A DNA stretch of 64,000 bases from Hyphomicrobium sp. GTDB lineage: Bacteria; Pseudomonadota; Alphaproteobacteria; Rhizobiales; Hyphomicrobiaceae. The stretch lies in NCBI GenBank assembly GCA_016716675.1, contig JADJVG010000033.1, positions 189,521 to 253,520 of the forward strand, read 5' to 3'. The notes beneath the pieces were generated by a model that made no database searches, was not told the origin of the DNA, and saw nothing but the letters and a program-made list of their open reading frames with translations. The position numbers and the translations under genes were made by a program. Within the stretch, counting starts at the first letter, position 1, and each line of letters begins with the position of its first letter. Shown one piece after another: positions 47,449-59,307 of this stretch.

Positions 47449-47719
47449 TTGCGATGCAAGTCCGTCGGTGCGTCAATAGCCTATCCAAACTCAACTTCCA
47501 ACCCGATCCAACAGGTAGAGAGCCAGACTCAGAGCCGAATTCCCGCTGCGCACCAGCCGCGGTTGGGGCGCGTCGTGCGGATTGTGAGGTCTTAGAGTTT
47601 CACCAGCAAGGCGCGCATCACCAGTCACCGCCAAATCACATTGATGTTCAGCGGTCTGCTGTTCTAAGGAGCCCGCCGCCTGCACCAGCGGCGCTGTGAA
47701 GGTCGACCAGGGCAGCCTC
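47449..47719. other. Gene-free stretch
   Basis: These 270 bases lie upstream of the L,D-transpeptidase gene and downstream of the decarboxylase gene. I see no RNA gene, repeat or credible frame; the part next to 47448 should hold the promoter of the transpeptidase gene. Confidence 0.4.
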
Positions 47720-49374
47720 CTACCCCTTCCGCCCCTTATCCGGCGACAGTTCGGCGCCCAGGCGTTTGAGCGCGTCCGAGGTATCGAAGGTGTCGAGCAT
47801 CAACTCGATCAGCGCCGGGCCGTTGTTGGACTCGCGGGCGCGGTTGAGTGCGGCTTCGAACTCGCCTTCGGTCTTCACCCGCACACCCCATCCGCCGCCC
47901 ATTACCTCGGGCAGCTTGTGATAGGCCCAGGGCTGGATGTCGTTGTAGGGGCCTTCGTGAATCATGCGCTCGGTGGTGTAGCCGCCGTTGTTCATGAGGA
48001 GCACGATGGCGTTGCTCTTGCGGCGGCAGAGCGTGGAGAGTTCCTGCGCCGTCATCTGAAACGCTCCGTCGCCGATGAAGGCCAGCGGCCGGCGGGACTC
48101 ATCGGCCAGCGCGGCGCCGAGCGTGGCGGGGAGCGCGTAGCCGATCGACAGGTAGAACGCCTGGCCGATGAAGCCGACGTCATGATGCAGGACCAGATCG
48201 GCAGCGGCGAAGAGCGAGTCTCCGGTTTCCGCAATCACCGTGGTTTCAGGCCCAAGAAACGCATTGATACGGCTCATGACCCGGCTCACCGTCAAGGCAC
48301 GGTCCGGCTCGGGCGTATAGGCGGTGTGCAGCAGGTCGGAGACCGGCTTGAACGGCGGGTGCTTCAGGCCCTTGTCCGCAATGCGCTTCGTCAGCCCCGC
48401 GACGACATCGCCGATCCACACCTCCTCGTAAACGTGCTGGCTGATTTTCAACCGCCCGGAGTTGGCGAGGATCAGATGCCGCCCCTCCAGGCGGCCGGTG
48501 TGGACGCCCAGATTGATGTCGCTGATCCAGGCGCCGAGGCAAAGCAGCACATCGGCCTTTCGACGATCGCGCGCACGTCCTGGCGCGAGGATGCGCCCTC
48601 GTAGACGCCGATCGCGAGGGGATGGCGCTCGGATATCACGGTCTTGCCGAGCAGCGTCGTCGCGACCGGCAGATTCGCCTTTTCGATGAGGGCGTAGAAA
48701 TCCTTGGTCAGGCCGTAGCGGTGCAGTTCAACCCCGCCGAGGATCACCGGGCGCTTCGCCGCCGACAGCAGCGTGGTCACTTCATCGAGTGCTTCCGAGA
48801 GCGCGTCCGCATTCGAGGGTGGCCGCGGCAGAGGCTTGAAGGGGGCCGGCTTCACGCAGGATTTGTCGACCATGTCGGCCGGGATCTCGATCAGAACGGG
48901 GCGCTTCTCGGCAATGCATCGCGACAGCGCGTAGTCGATACGCCGCGGCGCCTCGCCCGCGTCGTCGAGCAGCACCGAGGCGACGGTGATGTGCGAATAG
49001 GCGCGGCGCATGGTCGAGACGTTGCCGACGCCGTGATGCAGCAGCATCGAGGCTTTGAGCTGGGTGGTGCGCGGCACGCCGACGATTGTGACGAGGGGGA
49101 CCTGTTCCGCATAGGCGCCGGCCACCGCGTTCATGGCGCTGAACCCGCCGACCCCCCAGGTGACGGCGATGCAACCGATGCCGTTGATGCGGGCATAGGC
49201 GTCGGCGGCGTAGCCGGCATTCAATTCATTGCAGGTGCCGACGAATTCGATGCCGGACTCGATCAGCCGGTCCATGAAGGTCAACGCATAGTCGCCCGGC
49301 ACGCCGAACGCGTGCTTGAGCCCCGCTTCCTTGAGGCGCTGCAACAGATATTTGGCGACCGTCGCGTTCGGCAT
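47720..49374 (-). CDS. Thiamine-diphosphate-dependent 2-keto acid decarboxylase (pyruvate/indolepyruvate type), one frame break
   Basis: The protein has the three-domain ThDP fold of pyruvate and indolepyruvate decarboxylases. N-terminal Pyr domain: HAFGVPGDYALTFMDRLIES, catalytic Glu in CNELNAGYAADAYARI, and AVAGAYAEQVPLVTIVGVP. C-terminal PP domain: ThDP/Mg motif GDGAFQMTAQELSTLCRRKS ending LLMNNGGYTTE. It likely releases CO2 from a 2-keto acid to give an aldehyde; the substrate is not set by sequence. The frame breaks near 48555 (GAAAGGCC read; one more A restores IVEKADVLLCLGAW). ATG 49374 (MPNATVAKYLLQ) is preferred to an upstream in-frame ATG. About 550 residues is normal. Confidence 0.87.
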
Positions 49375-49501
49375 CCCTGCATGATGATCCGCGCCGGGCC
49401 CAGCGTCAAACCGCATGAAGTTGGTATGTTCCGCACGGAACGGCGCACGATGCGGCAAGCGGCGAAGGTTGAGGCGAAAGGCTTTCCTTGGGAGGGACCC
49501 C

Positions 49502-49795
49502 GTGGACAACATCATCCTCATCGGCGCTGCTGCGTTTCTGGGCACGTTCGCCGCAAATATCGTCTGGACGTGGTGGAATTCTCATCCCACGGCGCGAAGC
49601 CAAGCGACGCCGGGCCAGATCACCCCGAAGCGATCGCCCATTGTCGCGGTCGCATCGGGGGCCGCGGTGCTCGCAATGACGGTTTACGCCATGAACAGCG
49701 TATCCAGCGGCGACATGGCACCGGGCACCGGCGCCATTGCCATTCTGGTAACCGCCATCACCGTGCTGCTCTCCGGGCGGGCTTTGAGGCGCTAG
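49502..49795 (+). CDS. Small two-helix membrane protein, unidentified
   Basis: The GTG at 49502 has GGGAGG six bases upstream. The 97-residue product has two hydrophobic segments (IILIGAAAFLGTFAANIVWT and VAVASGAAVLAMTVYAM) and a third near the C-terminus (AIAILVTAITVLLSG). No family recognised. It is divergent from the decarboxylase gene. Its TAG stop is the CTAG end of the palindromic element that follows, so the element appears to have supplied or fixed the gene's end. Confidence 0.6.
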   Translation: MDNIILIGAAAFLGTFAANIVWTWWNSHPTARSQATPGQITPKRSPIVAVASGAAVLAMTVYAMNSVSSGDMAPGTGAIAILVTAITVLLSGRALRR

Positions 49796-49866
49796 TGTTC
49801 CGGCTCCGACATTTGCTCGCGAGCGAACCGAAACGGGAAGCAAATGTCGGAGCCAGAGAACACTAG
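49792..49866. repeat. CTAG-ended long palindrome, copy 1
   Basis: CTAGTGTTC at the left and GAACACTAG at the right bracket arms GGCTCCGACATTTGCT and AGCAAATGTCGGAGCC, with about 18 bases of loop. The near-perfect inverted repeat of over 25 bases per arm has the look of a small non-autonomous (MITE-like) element. Confidence 0.85.
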
Positions 49867-49879
49867 AAATCCAGTGATT

Positions 49880-49958
49880 CTAGTGCAGCTTATGCATCTG
49901 ACGTTTGGTTATTCAACCAGCCGCGGGCGGGGACCAAACGTCAGATGCGCTGCACTAG
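49880..49958. repeat. CTAG-ended long palindrome, copy 2
   Basis: CTAGTGCAGC at the left and GCTGCACTAG at the right bracket arms TGCATCTGACGTTTGGT and ACCAAACGTCAGATGC with a GC-rich loop. It shares only the CTAGTG/CACTAG ends with copy 1. The 13 bases between the copies, with flanking CTAG ends, form a further near-palindrome (49863-49883). Confidence 0.85.
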
Positions 49959-50067
49959 AGCCGGCCGGGACCGCGCCCAGCCCGAGAGCAGCAGCGTCTC
50001 CTGAAAATTGGGAACCAATTCCAGCTTCGCGCGTCTAGCGGCATTGGGCAGGCGTGCGGGACATGGA

Positions 50068-51849
50068 ATGGATCTGACGTCGTCGCAACTGGCCGCGATT
50101 CTCATCATCGTGGCGATGCTGGCCGCGTTCATCTGGGACCGCTGGCGCTATGACGTGGTGGCGCTGAGTGCGTTGCTGGCGGCGATTGCCGCGGGGATCG
50201 TGCCGCAGGATGAGGCGTTCAGTGGATTTTCCGATCCCGTCATCATCGTCATTGCCGCCGTGCTGGTGGTGAGCAAGGCGGTGGCGAAATCAGGCATTCT
50301 CGACCGCATCGTGCGCAGGCTTTTGAACCGCATCGACAGCCTGACGTTGCAGATCGGCATTCTGAGCGCCGCGGTCGGCCTGCTGTCAGCCGTCGTCAAG
50401 AACGTCGGCACCTTGTCGATCTTCATCCCGATCGCGATGCAAATCGCGCGCCGTTCCAAGCAATCGCCGTCGCTGTATCTGATGCCGCTGGCGTTTGCCT
50501 CGCTCATCGGCGGTACGATTTCGCAAATCGGCACGTCGCCGAACCTGCTCATCTCCAGCGTGCGCGAGGAGGTCACCGGCAAGCCGTTCAGCCTGTTCGA
50601 CTACGCCTACGTCGGCCTGCCGCTGACGGTGCTGGCTGTGACGTTTCTCGCCTTCGGCTGGCGGCTGTTGCCCAAGGATCGCAACGGCGCGCCGTCGGCC
50701 GAAGAGCGGTTCAAGGTTGAGAATTATACCACCGAACTGCTGTTGACCGAAGCATCGCCGTTTGCCGGAAAGACGGTGGGCGACCTTGAGGCCTCGGGCG
50801 ACGATATCGTGGTGCTGGCGGTCATCCGCGACGGCGGCCACAACTACATTCCAAGCGCCACCTGGCCGCTCTATCCGGGCGATGTGCTGACCATCCAGGC
50901 TGAACCGGCGGCGGCGAAAGCTTTGATCGACGAAGCCAAGCTGACGCTCGATCAGGCGCGCGAACTGAAGAAGGACGACGACAGCCGCGACGAGTTGAGC
51001 ACGGTCGAGGCCGTGGTCATGGCCAATTCGCCGCTGGTCGGCCAGACGATCAGAAGCTTGGCGCTGCGCCGCAGCTATGACGTCAACGTGCTGGCAATCA
51101 GCCGCTCGGGCACGCGCCGCGCCGACCGGCTGCTGTCGCACACCTTCCAGGTCGGCGACCTCATCGTCTTTCAAGGCTGGGAAAACGGACTGCCCGCAAC
51201 GCTCAAGGAACTCGGCGTGCTGCCGCTCGCCGACCGCAACCTGGCGCTCGGCAAATCGACCGACGGGCTGATCCCGCTCGGCCTGCTGGCCGTTGCAATC
51301 GTTCTGATCGGCATGAAGTTCGTGACCGTCGCCGTCGGGTTTTTCGCCGCGGCGCTGCTGACGATCATCTTGAAGCAGATCTCGCTCAAGGACGCCTACG
51401 AGTCGATCGAAGGGCCGGTGCTGGTACTGCTTGCATCGCTGATCCCGGTGGCCAAGAGTTTGCAGACGACCGGCGTCACCGATCTGATCGGCGAGAACAT
51501 CGCCGGCATCGCCACGCAGATCCCCGGTTCGGGCGCCGTGGCGCTGATGCTGGCGACGGCGATGATCCTGACGCCGTTTTTGAACAATGCCGCGGCGGTG
51601 TTGATGCTGGGACCCGTGGCCGCCGTCGTCGCCAAGACACTCGGCTACAATGCCGACCCTTTCCTGATGGCGGTCGCGCTCGGTTGCGCCTGCGATTTCC
51701 TGACCCCCATCGGCCACCAGAACAACCTTTTGGTGATGGGACCGGGCGGCTACAAATTCACCGACTACTGGAAGCTCGGCCTGCCGGTATCGCTCATCGT
51801 TCTGGCGGCTGGCACTCCGTTGATCCTGTGGGCGTGGCCGCTCACCTGA
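50068..51849 (+). CDS. SLC13-type anion permease with two RCK_C (TrkA-C) domains
   Basis: A 593-residue membrane transporter of the ArsB/NhaD-SLC13 superfamily. Membrane half 1 covers about 1-185 with the family loop GGTISQIGTSPNLLISSVRE, then come two soluble RCK_C/TrkA-C domains (about 210-375: AGKTVGDLEASGDDIVVLAV and VGQTIRSLALRRSYDVNVLA), then membrane half 2 with the matching loop TPFLNNAAAVLMLGP and DFLTPIGHQNNLLVMGPGGY. Such proteins move sulfate, phosphate or dicarboxylates. ATG 50068 has GGA four bases upstream and begins at the first helix. It converges on truB with six bases between stops, and stands where rpsO would normally be the neighbour. Confidence 0.9.
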   Translation: MDLTSSQLAAILIIVAMLAAFIWDRWRYDVVALSALLAAIAAGIVPQDEAFSGFSDPVIIVIAAVLVVSKAVAKSGILDRIVRRLLNRIDSLTLQIGILSAAVGLLSAVVKNVGTLSIFIPIAMQIARRSKQSPSLYLMPLAFASLIGGTISQIGTSPNLLISSVREEVTGKPFSLFDYAYVGLPLTVLAVTFLAFGWRLLPKDRNGAPSAEERFKVENYTTELLLTEASPFAGKTVGDLEASGDDIVVLAVIRDGGHNYIPSATWPLYPGDVLTIQAEPAAAKALIDEAKLTLDQARELKKDDDSRDELSTVEAVVMANSPLVGQTIRSLALRRSYDVNVLAISRSGTRRADRLLSHTFQVGDLIVFQGWENGLPATLKELGVLPLADRNLALGKSTDGLIPLGLLAVAIVLIGMKFVTVAVGFFAAALLTIILKQISLKDAYESIEGPVLVLLASLIPVAKSLQTTGVTDLIGENIAGIATQIPGSGAVALMLATAMILTPFLNNAAAVLMLGPVAAVVAKTLGYNADPFLMAVALGCACDFLTPIGHQNNLLVMGPGGYKFTDYWKLGLPVSLIVLAAGTPLILWAWPLT

Positions 51850-51855
51850 GGGCGA

Positions 51856-52779
51856 TCATCCCAGATTGAACACCCGCGTCGGGTGCAGCGCGCCCTTGTC
51901 GAGTTCGCCGAGCGCGATCAGCCGGCCCTTCGAGGTTGCGAAGGCCGGGCCCGACAGAACCGGAGCGTCACGGCCGCGAATGAGCACGGCCTGACCGCGC
52001 ACCAAGCTTGCCGCGTCCGACGGGCTGACGATCAGCTCGGGCAGATCTTCGAGCGCGGTTTCAACCGGCGCCAGGAGCTTCATCAACGCCGCGCCGCCGT
52101 CGTCGAGCTTGGATGCTTCGTCGATCGCGGCAAGCGTCACCGAACGCGGCTCGTCGAACGGACCGACGCGGGTACGGCGGAGCGCGATGACGTGCCCATA
52201 GCAACCGAGCAGCCGGCCCATGTCGCGGGCAAGCGAGCGCACATACGTGCCCTTGCCGCATTCGGCCTCGAACACGCTCGTCTCCGCATCGGTCTGATCG
52301 ACAAGGTCGAGGCGTTCGATGATGACGGGACGGGCGGCGAGCACGACGTCTTCGCCCTCGCGCGCCAGATCGTAGGCTCGCGCGCCATCCACCTTGATGG
52401 CCGAAAACGCCGGCGGAACCTGCATGATCTCCCCTTTGAAACGCGGCAGGATGGCCTCGATATCAGCCCGCTCCGGACGGATTTCGGACGACTTCACCAC
52501 CGGACCTTCGGTGTCGTCGGTCGACGTTTCCGCACCCCAGCGCACGGTGAAGCGGTAGGCCTTCTCGCCATCGACGGCATAGGGAACGGTCTTGGTCGCT
52601 TCGCCCAGCGCAATGGGGAGCAGTCCCGTGGCGAGCGGATCGAGCGTGCCGGCATGCCCAGCCTTCTGGGCGTTGAAGGCGCGGCGCACCGCACCGACGG
52701 CCTGCGTCGATGTCATGTTGAGCGGCTTGTCGAGTACGACCCAGCCGTGAACGGGATTGCCTTTTTTGCGTCGTGACAT
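51856..52779 (-). CDS. truB: tRNA pseudouridine-55 synthase
   Basis: TruB makes pseudouridine 55 in the T loop of tRNAs. The 307-residue protein begins MSRRKKGNPVHGWVVLDKPL and has the catalytic motif AGHAGTLDPLATGLLPIALG (Asp), the binding region KAYRFTVRWGAETSTDD and VPPAFSAIKVDGARAYDLA. ATG 52779 is used; an in-frame extension upstream reads through the palindromic repeat 52795-52906 and is not coding. It normally precedes rpsO; here the 3' neighbour is a convergent SLC13 gene. Confidence 0.96.
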   Translation of the reverse strand: MSRRKKGNPVHGWVVLDKPLNMTSTQAVGAVRRAFNAQKAGHAGTLDPLATGLLPIALGEATKTVPYAVDGEKAYRFTVRWGAETSTDDTEGPVVKSSEIRPERADIEAILPRFKGEIMQVPPAFSAIKVDGARAYDLAREGEDVVLAARPVIIERLDLVDQTDAETSVFEAECGKGTYVRSLARDMGRLLGCYGHVIALRRTRVGPFDEPRSVTLAAIDEASKLDDGGAALMKLLAPVETALEDLPELIVSPSDAASLVRGQAVLIRGRDAPVLSGPAFATSKGRLIALGELDKGALHPTRVFNLG

Positions 52780-52794
52780 GTGCGCTCCAATGTC

Positions 52795-52906
52795 CTTCTC
52801 CCCTTGGGGAGAAGGTGGCCGAAGGCCGGATGAGGGGATGGGCTGTTGCTTAAATCGAGTGCCAGCCCCCTCACCCCAACCCTCTCCCCAAGGGGAGAGG
52901 GGGTCT
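52795..52906. repeat. RIME-like mosaic palindromic element, copy 1 (truB-rbfA gap)
   Basis: Two hairpins frame the element: CCTTCTCCCC/GGGGAGAAGG at the left, with TGGCCGAAGGCCGGATGAGG beside it, and CCTCTCCCC/GGGGAGAGG at the right, preceded by CCCCTCACCCCAACC. The middle about 30 bases are unique. The layout matches Rhizobium intergenic mosaic elements and recurs at 53963 and 60696. Confidence 0.88.
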
Positions 52907-53314
52907 TTACTTCTTCTCGACATCCCGGCGGACGCGCTCGCTATCGAGCAGCCGGTCGATTCGGGTTGCTTCTTCGAACGTCTCGTCCTCGCGGAAGCGG
53001 AGATCGGGCGCATAGCGCAAGTTCAAGGTGTGGGCGACTTCGGCGCGGATGTACTTCTTGTTGCGGGTCAGCGCTTCGATCACCGGCTTCACATCCTTGC
53101 CGCCGAGCGGCATGACGTAGACGGTGGCGAGTTTGAGATCCGGCGAGATGCGCACCTCGGGGATGGTGATGGTGTGGCCGGCGATGACATCGTCGTGGAT
53201 GTCGCCGCGCACCAGCATTTCCGCAATTTTATGACGGACCAGTTCGCCGACGCGGAGCATGCGCTGCGACGGGCCCTTGGCGCTCCCGGCGCCACTCTTC
53301 TTGGAACGTGTCAT
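52907..53314 (-). CDS. rbfA: Ribosome-binding factor A
   Basis: RbfA helps mature the 5' end of 16S rRNA and supports cold adaptation. The 135-residue protein shows the family KH-like fold: QRMLRVGELVRHKIAEMLVR, ITIPEVRISPDLKLATVYVM and HTLNLRYAPDLRFREDETFE. It lies between the YcxB-like gene (two bases) and truB (a repeat in between), on the minus strand. Confidence 0.96.
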   Translation of the reverse strand: MTRSKKSGAGSAKGPSQRMLRVGELVRHKIAEMLVRGDIHDDVIAGHTITIPEVRISPDLKLATVYVMPLGGKDVKPVIEALTRNKKYIRAEVAHTLNLRYAPDLRFREDETFEEATRIDRLLDSERVRRDVEKK

Positions 53315-53316
53315 CG

Positions 53317-53913
53317 TCAGTTGTCCTTGGCGGCGGCTGCGCCGTCGTTTTGTGAGTCTTGATCGTCTTCGCTGTCCTCGTCGCGGCCCATGACGCGGAC
53401 GAAGGCGGCGAAGTTAGCCATGTCGGCGGCGCCGTCGAAGGCCCTGAGCGGCAGGATGACCGGCGCGCGGCCCGGCTGAGTTAAAAAAACATGGGTGGCG
53501 GTTTCGGTGACGTTGAGCTTGCTCCACGCATACGAACTCTGATCGCCGCTCTCGCCGGCAAAAAGCAGCTGCGGATAGGCATCGACAAGTGTCTCGCCGG
53601 CCGGCACCTTTGCGCCGCTGATGCGATGGCGGGTGCGCGCGGTCAGAAGAACAAGGCTCAACGCGTAACCGGCGGCAATGGCGGCGATGACGCTCAAGAG
53701 CTGCCCCAGTTGCGTATCGGTGTCCCAGGGCACGATGGCTTTCAAATTCTCATCGAAGTACCCGACGGCGGCGCCGCACAGCAGGATCGGCCCGAACAGC
53801 CACAGTTTTTCCGCCCCCACCAGCTCGCGCGGCAGAAAGTGATAGGCGGCGACATCCTCGCGCGTGAGCTGAAAGCGAAGTTGGCGGATGGGGGCTTTGG
53901 GATTGTCTGTCAT
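53317..53913 (-). CDS. YcxB-like membrane protein inserted between infB and rbfA
   Basis: The 198-residue protein has a short N-terminal strand region (LRFQLTREDVAAYHFLPREL), two membrane helices (about 38-52 and 70-90) and a C-terminal YcxB-like domain (YAWSKLNVTETATHVFLTQP, APVILPLRAF), then an acidic, disordered tail. Function unknown for the family. The stop lies two bases before the rbfA start, so it is co-translated with the infB-rbfA-truB set. Its presence at this point is not part of the widely conserved operon. Confidence 0.75.
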   Translation of the reverse strand: MTDNPKAPIRQLRFQLTREDVAAYHFLPRELVGAEKLWLFGPILLCGAAVGYFDENLKAIVPWDTDTQLGQLLSVIAAIAAGYALSLVLLTARTRHRISGAKVPAGETLVDAYPQLLFAGESGDQSSYAWSKLNVTETATHVFLTQPGRAPVILPLRAFDGAADMANFAAFVRVMGRDEDSEDDQDSQNDGAAAAKDN

Positions 53914-53962
53914 GATCTCTGACCACCGCGGGATTGGACCGCGTAGGGCCTCTTTAGGGCTT

Positions 53963-54069
53963 ACCTCTCCCTTGGGAGAGGGGGACGGGGTGAGGGGCTG
54001 CCAAGCTTGCTAAGACGCCTGCCCTCATCCGGTCCTTCGGCCACCTTCTCCCCAGAGGGGAGAAGGAAA
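53963..54069. repeat. RIME-like mosaic palindromic element, copy 2 (downstream of infB)
   Basis: Same plan as copy 1 but inverted: CCTCTCCC/GGGAGAGG with GGACGGGGTGAGGGG at the left, about 30 unique bases, then CCCTCATCCGG with CTTCGGCCACCTTCTCCCC and a closing GGGGAGAAGG. It fills the infB to YcxB-like gene gap. Confidence 0.88.
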
Positions 54070-54072
54070 TCA

Positions 54073-56865
<2,793 letters not shown>

Positions 56866-56876
56866 GCGATGTCCGT

Positions 56877-57623
56877 TCAACCTTCGTTGGCGTGATCAAT
56901 GGAAAACGACTGATCGGAAACGCCCCTGTCGGAACGGTAGCGCGCCAAGCGCCCCGCCTCCTCCAGAAACCGCTCCGTCAGTCCTCCGGGTATGAGCCCA
57001 GCATGTACCACACTTGGGCGGCCCATGGCCAAGCTCATTTCTGCAATTGTCAGCACGTTTACAATCGGGGCCGGCGCGCCGCGGTCACGCTGGATCGCCT
57101 TGAATTTGCGGTCCAGTTTCTGCTGGCCGTCGTCTGCCGCATCCGTGCCATGCAAAAGCGCGGCAGTTACGCCCTTTTCCAGCGCCGCATCGACCTGCTG
57201 GAAGCCCGCGACAACCTGACCTGCCTTGTTGGCAAACGACAGATAGTCACTGACGCGGCGCTTCAGAAGGGTCTCGACCCGCTCTGCAAGACCATCCGGC
57301 ACGGCCGCCTGCTGCTTCAGACTCTTGGAAAAAGCCTTTGTTTGAATTGCCTTTTTAAGGATTTCGCGTGAGCAGGTGAGCCACACGCCGCGGCCCGGCA
57401 GGCGGCTATCGACGTCCGGGACGATCTCACCATCGGGCGAAAGCGCGAAGCGGATCATCTCCGCCTGCGGCAGATGTTGACGCGTCACAACGCACAGCCG
57501 CTCGGGCACGCCCTTTTTAGAGGCGGTGTCCCGGTGCGGCGTCACATCACTGTCGTCCGTTTCTGCCACGAGGCCTCTGATGGTTCTCTCCACATGATCC
57601 GTTAACCCTGGTGCGGTGGTCAT
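56877..57623 (-). CDS. RNA-binding protein of the YlxR (DUF448) family with L7Ae-like C-terminal half
   Basis: The N-terminal half is YlxR/DUF448, with the signature RLCVVTRQHLPQAEMIRFAL and LPGRGVWLTCSREIL. The C-terminal half (about 130-205) looks like a L7Ae/L30e-type RNA-binding fold: SFANKAGQVVAGFQQVDAAL, TDAADDGQQKLDRKF. This two-domain form is common in Alphaproteobacteria. It lies between nusA and infB, as conserved in most bacteria, with the infB start 12 bases after its stop. Role in transcription or ribosome work is presumed from family and position. Confidence 0.9.
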   Translation of the reverse strand: MTTAPGLTDHVERTIRGLVAETDDSDVTPHRDTASKKGVPERLCVVTRQHLPQAEMIRFALSPDGEIVPDVDSRLPGRGVWLTCSREILKKAIQTKAFSKSLKQQAAVPDGLAERVETLLKRRVSDYLSFANKAGQVVAGFQQVDAALEKGVTAALLHGTDAADDGQQKLDRKFKAIQRDRGAPAPIVNVLTIAEMSLAMGRPSVVHAGLIPGGLTERFLEEAGRLARYRSDRGVSDQSFSIDHANEG

Positions 57624-57676
57624 GACGTCCGAAGCCGATCACGCGGACACATGAAGCCGACTTCGCGGTCTCGCCC

Positions 57677-59304
57677 CTAAGCGCCGGCGTCGTCCGTCGC
57701 TCCAGCGGCGTCCTCATCGGCGCCGCCCTGCTCCAGGTCTTCCGCCGTGATCCAGCCGGCCTGAACGCGAGCCGCCATGATCATGGCCTCCGCATCCTTG
57801 CGCGACACTTCGAAGCCATCGAGGTGGCCCTTGTGGCGGACCGGCTCGCTGTCCTTTTCCTTCTTGCGTTCGGTCCAGCCGACCAGTTCGTCGGTGGCGC
57901 AGTCGGCAAAGTCCTCGACCGTCTTGATGCCGTTTTCGCCCAGCGCCACCAGCATGGCGGTGGTGAGGCCCGGCACTTCAGCAAGTTCATCGGCAACGCC
58001 GAGCTCGCGGCGCTTGGCATCGCGCTCTGCTTCCTGCTGTTCCAGGTATTCGCGGGCGCGGTTTTGAATTTCGGATGCCGTGTTCTCGTCGAAGCCTTCG
58101 ATGTGGGCGATTTCCGACAAGTCGACAAAGGCGACTTCCTCGATCGAGGCGAAGCCTTCGGTGACGAGCAACTGGGCGATGACCTCGTCGACGTCGAGCG
58201 CATCCATGAACACCTGGGTGCGCTCGGCGAATTCCTTCTGGCGGCGCTCGGATTCTTCCGCCTCGGTCAGGATGTCGATGTCCCAGCCGGTGAGCTGCGA
58301 GGCCAGCCGCACGTTCTGGCCGCGCCGGCCGATGGCGAGCGACAGCTGCGCTTCGGGCACGACGACTTCGATGCGGTTGGAATCTTCATCGAGCACGACC
58401 TTGGTGACTTCGGCCGGCGCCAGCGCGTTGACGATGAAGCTCGCCGCATCCGGGTTCCACTGGATGATATCGACCTTCTCGCCCTGCAGCTCGTTGACGA
58501 CGGCCTGCACGCGGGCGCCGCGCATACCGACGCAGGCGCCGACCGGATCGATCGAGGAATCCTTGGAGATGACGGCGATCTTGGCGCGGAGCCCGGATCG
58601 CGGGCGACCGACTTGATCTCGACGACGCCGTCGTAGATCTCCGGCACTTCCTGCGCGAACAGCTTGGCCATGAACTCGGGCTTGGCGCGCGACAGGAAAA
58701 TCTGCGGGCCGCGCTGCTCGCGGCGCACGTCGTAGATGTAGGCGCGGATGCGATCGCCGAGGCGCACGTTCTCGCGCGGGATCATCTCGTCGCGGCGGAT
58801 GATGCCTTCGGCGCGGCCGAGATCGACGATGACGTTGCCGTATTCGACGCGCTTCACCGTGCCGTTGACGATCTCGCCGATGCGGTCCTTGAATTCGTCG
58901 AACTGGCGGTCGCGCTCGGCCTCGCGCACCTTCTGCACGATCACCTGCTTGGCGTTCTGCGCGGCGACGCGGCCGAACTCGAGCGGCGGCAGCGTCTCGG
59001 CGATGAAGTCGCCGATCTTGGCTTCCGGGTTGCGCTTCTGGGCGTCGGCGAGCGTGACCTGCGTTGAATCGTTCTCGACCAATTCGACGACAGCCAGCAC
59101 GCGCGTCAGCTTGGCCTCGCCGGTCTTGGGATCGATCTCGCAGCGGATATCGTTCTCGGCGCCGTAGCGCGACTTGGCGGCTTTCTGGATGGCGTCTTCC
59201 ATGGCTTCGATGACGATTCTGCGGTCGATCGTCTTTTCTCGCGCGACGGCGTCGGCGATTTGCAGAAGTTCCAAACGGTTGGCGCTGATGCCGGCCGTGG
59301 CCAT
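57677..59304 (-). CDS. nusA: Transcription factor NusA, one frame break
   Basis: NusA binds RNA polymerase and acts in pausing, termination and antitermination. The protein has the N-terminal polymerase-binding domain (ISANRLELLQIADAVAREKT), an S1 domain (GTVKRVEYGNVIVDLGRAEG), KH domains (MRGARVQAVVNELQGEKVDI, SLAIGRRGQNVRLASQLTG) and two C-terminal acidic/HhH repeats (PGLTTAMLVALGENGIKTVE). The frame breaks near 58588: CTCCGCGCC is read where CTCCCGCGCC would give GSRAKIAVISKD. nusA is essential in most bacteria, so the break is best taken as an error. Repaired length about 542 residues. rimP ends three bases upstream. Confidence 0.95.
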
Positions 59305-59307
59305 GGG

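Noticed and set aside
50386..51717. Minus-strand frame opposite the SLC13 gene
   Set aside because: Shadow frame; the transporter on the plus strand has clear membrane and RCK_C motifs.
52780..53013. N-terminal extension of TruB to an upstream ATG
   Set aside because: The extension reads through a RIME-like palindrome and part of rbfA; TruB similarity begins at the ATG at 52779.
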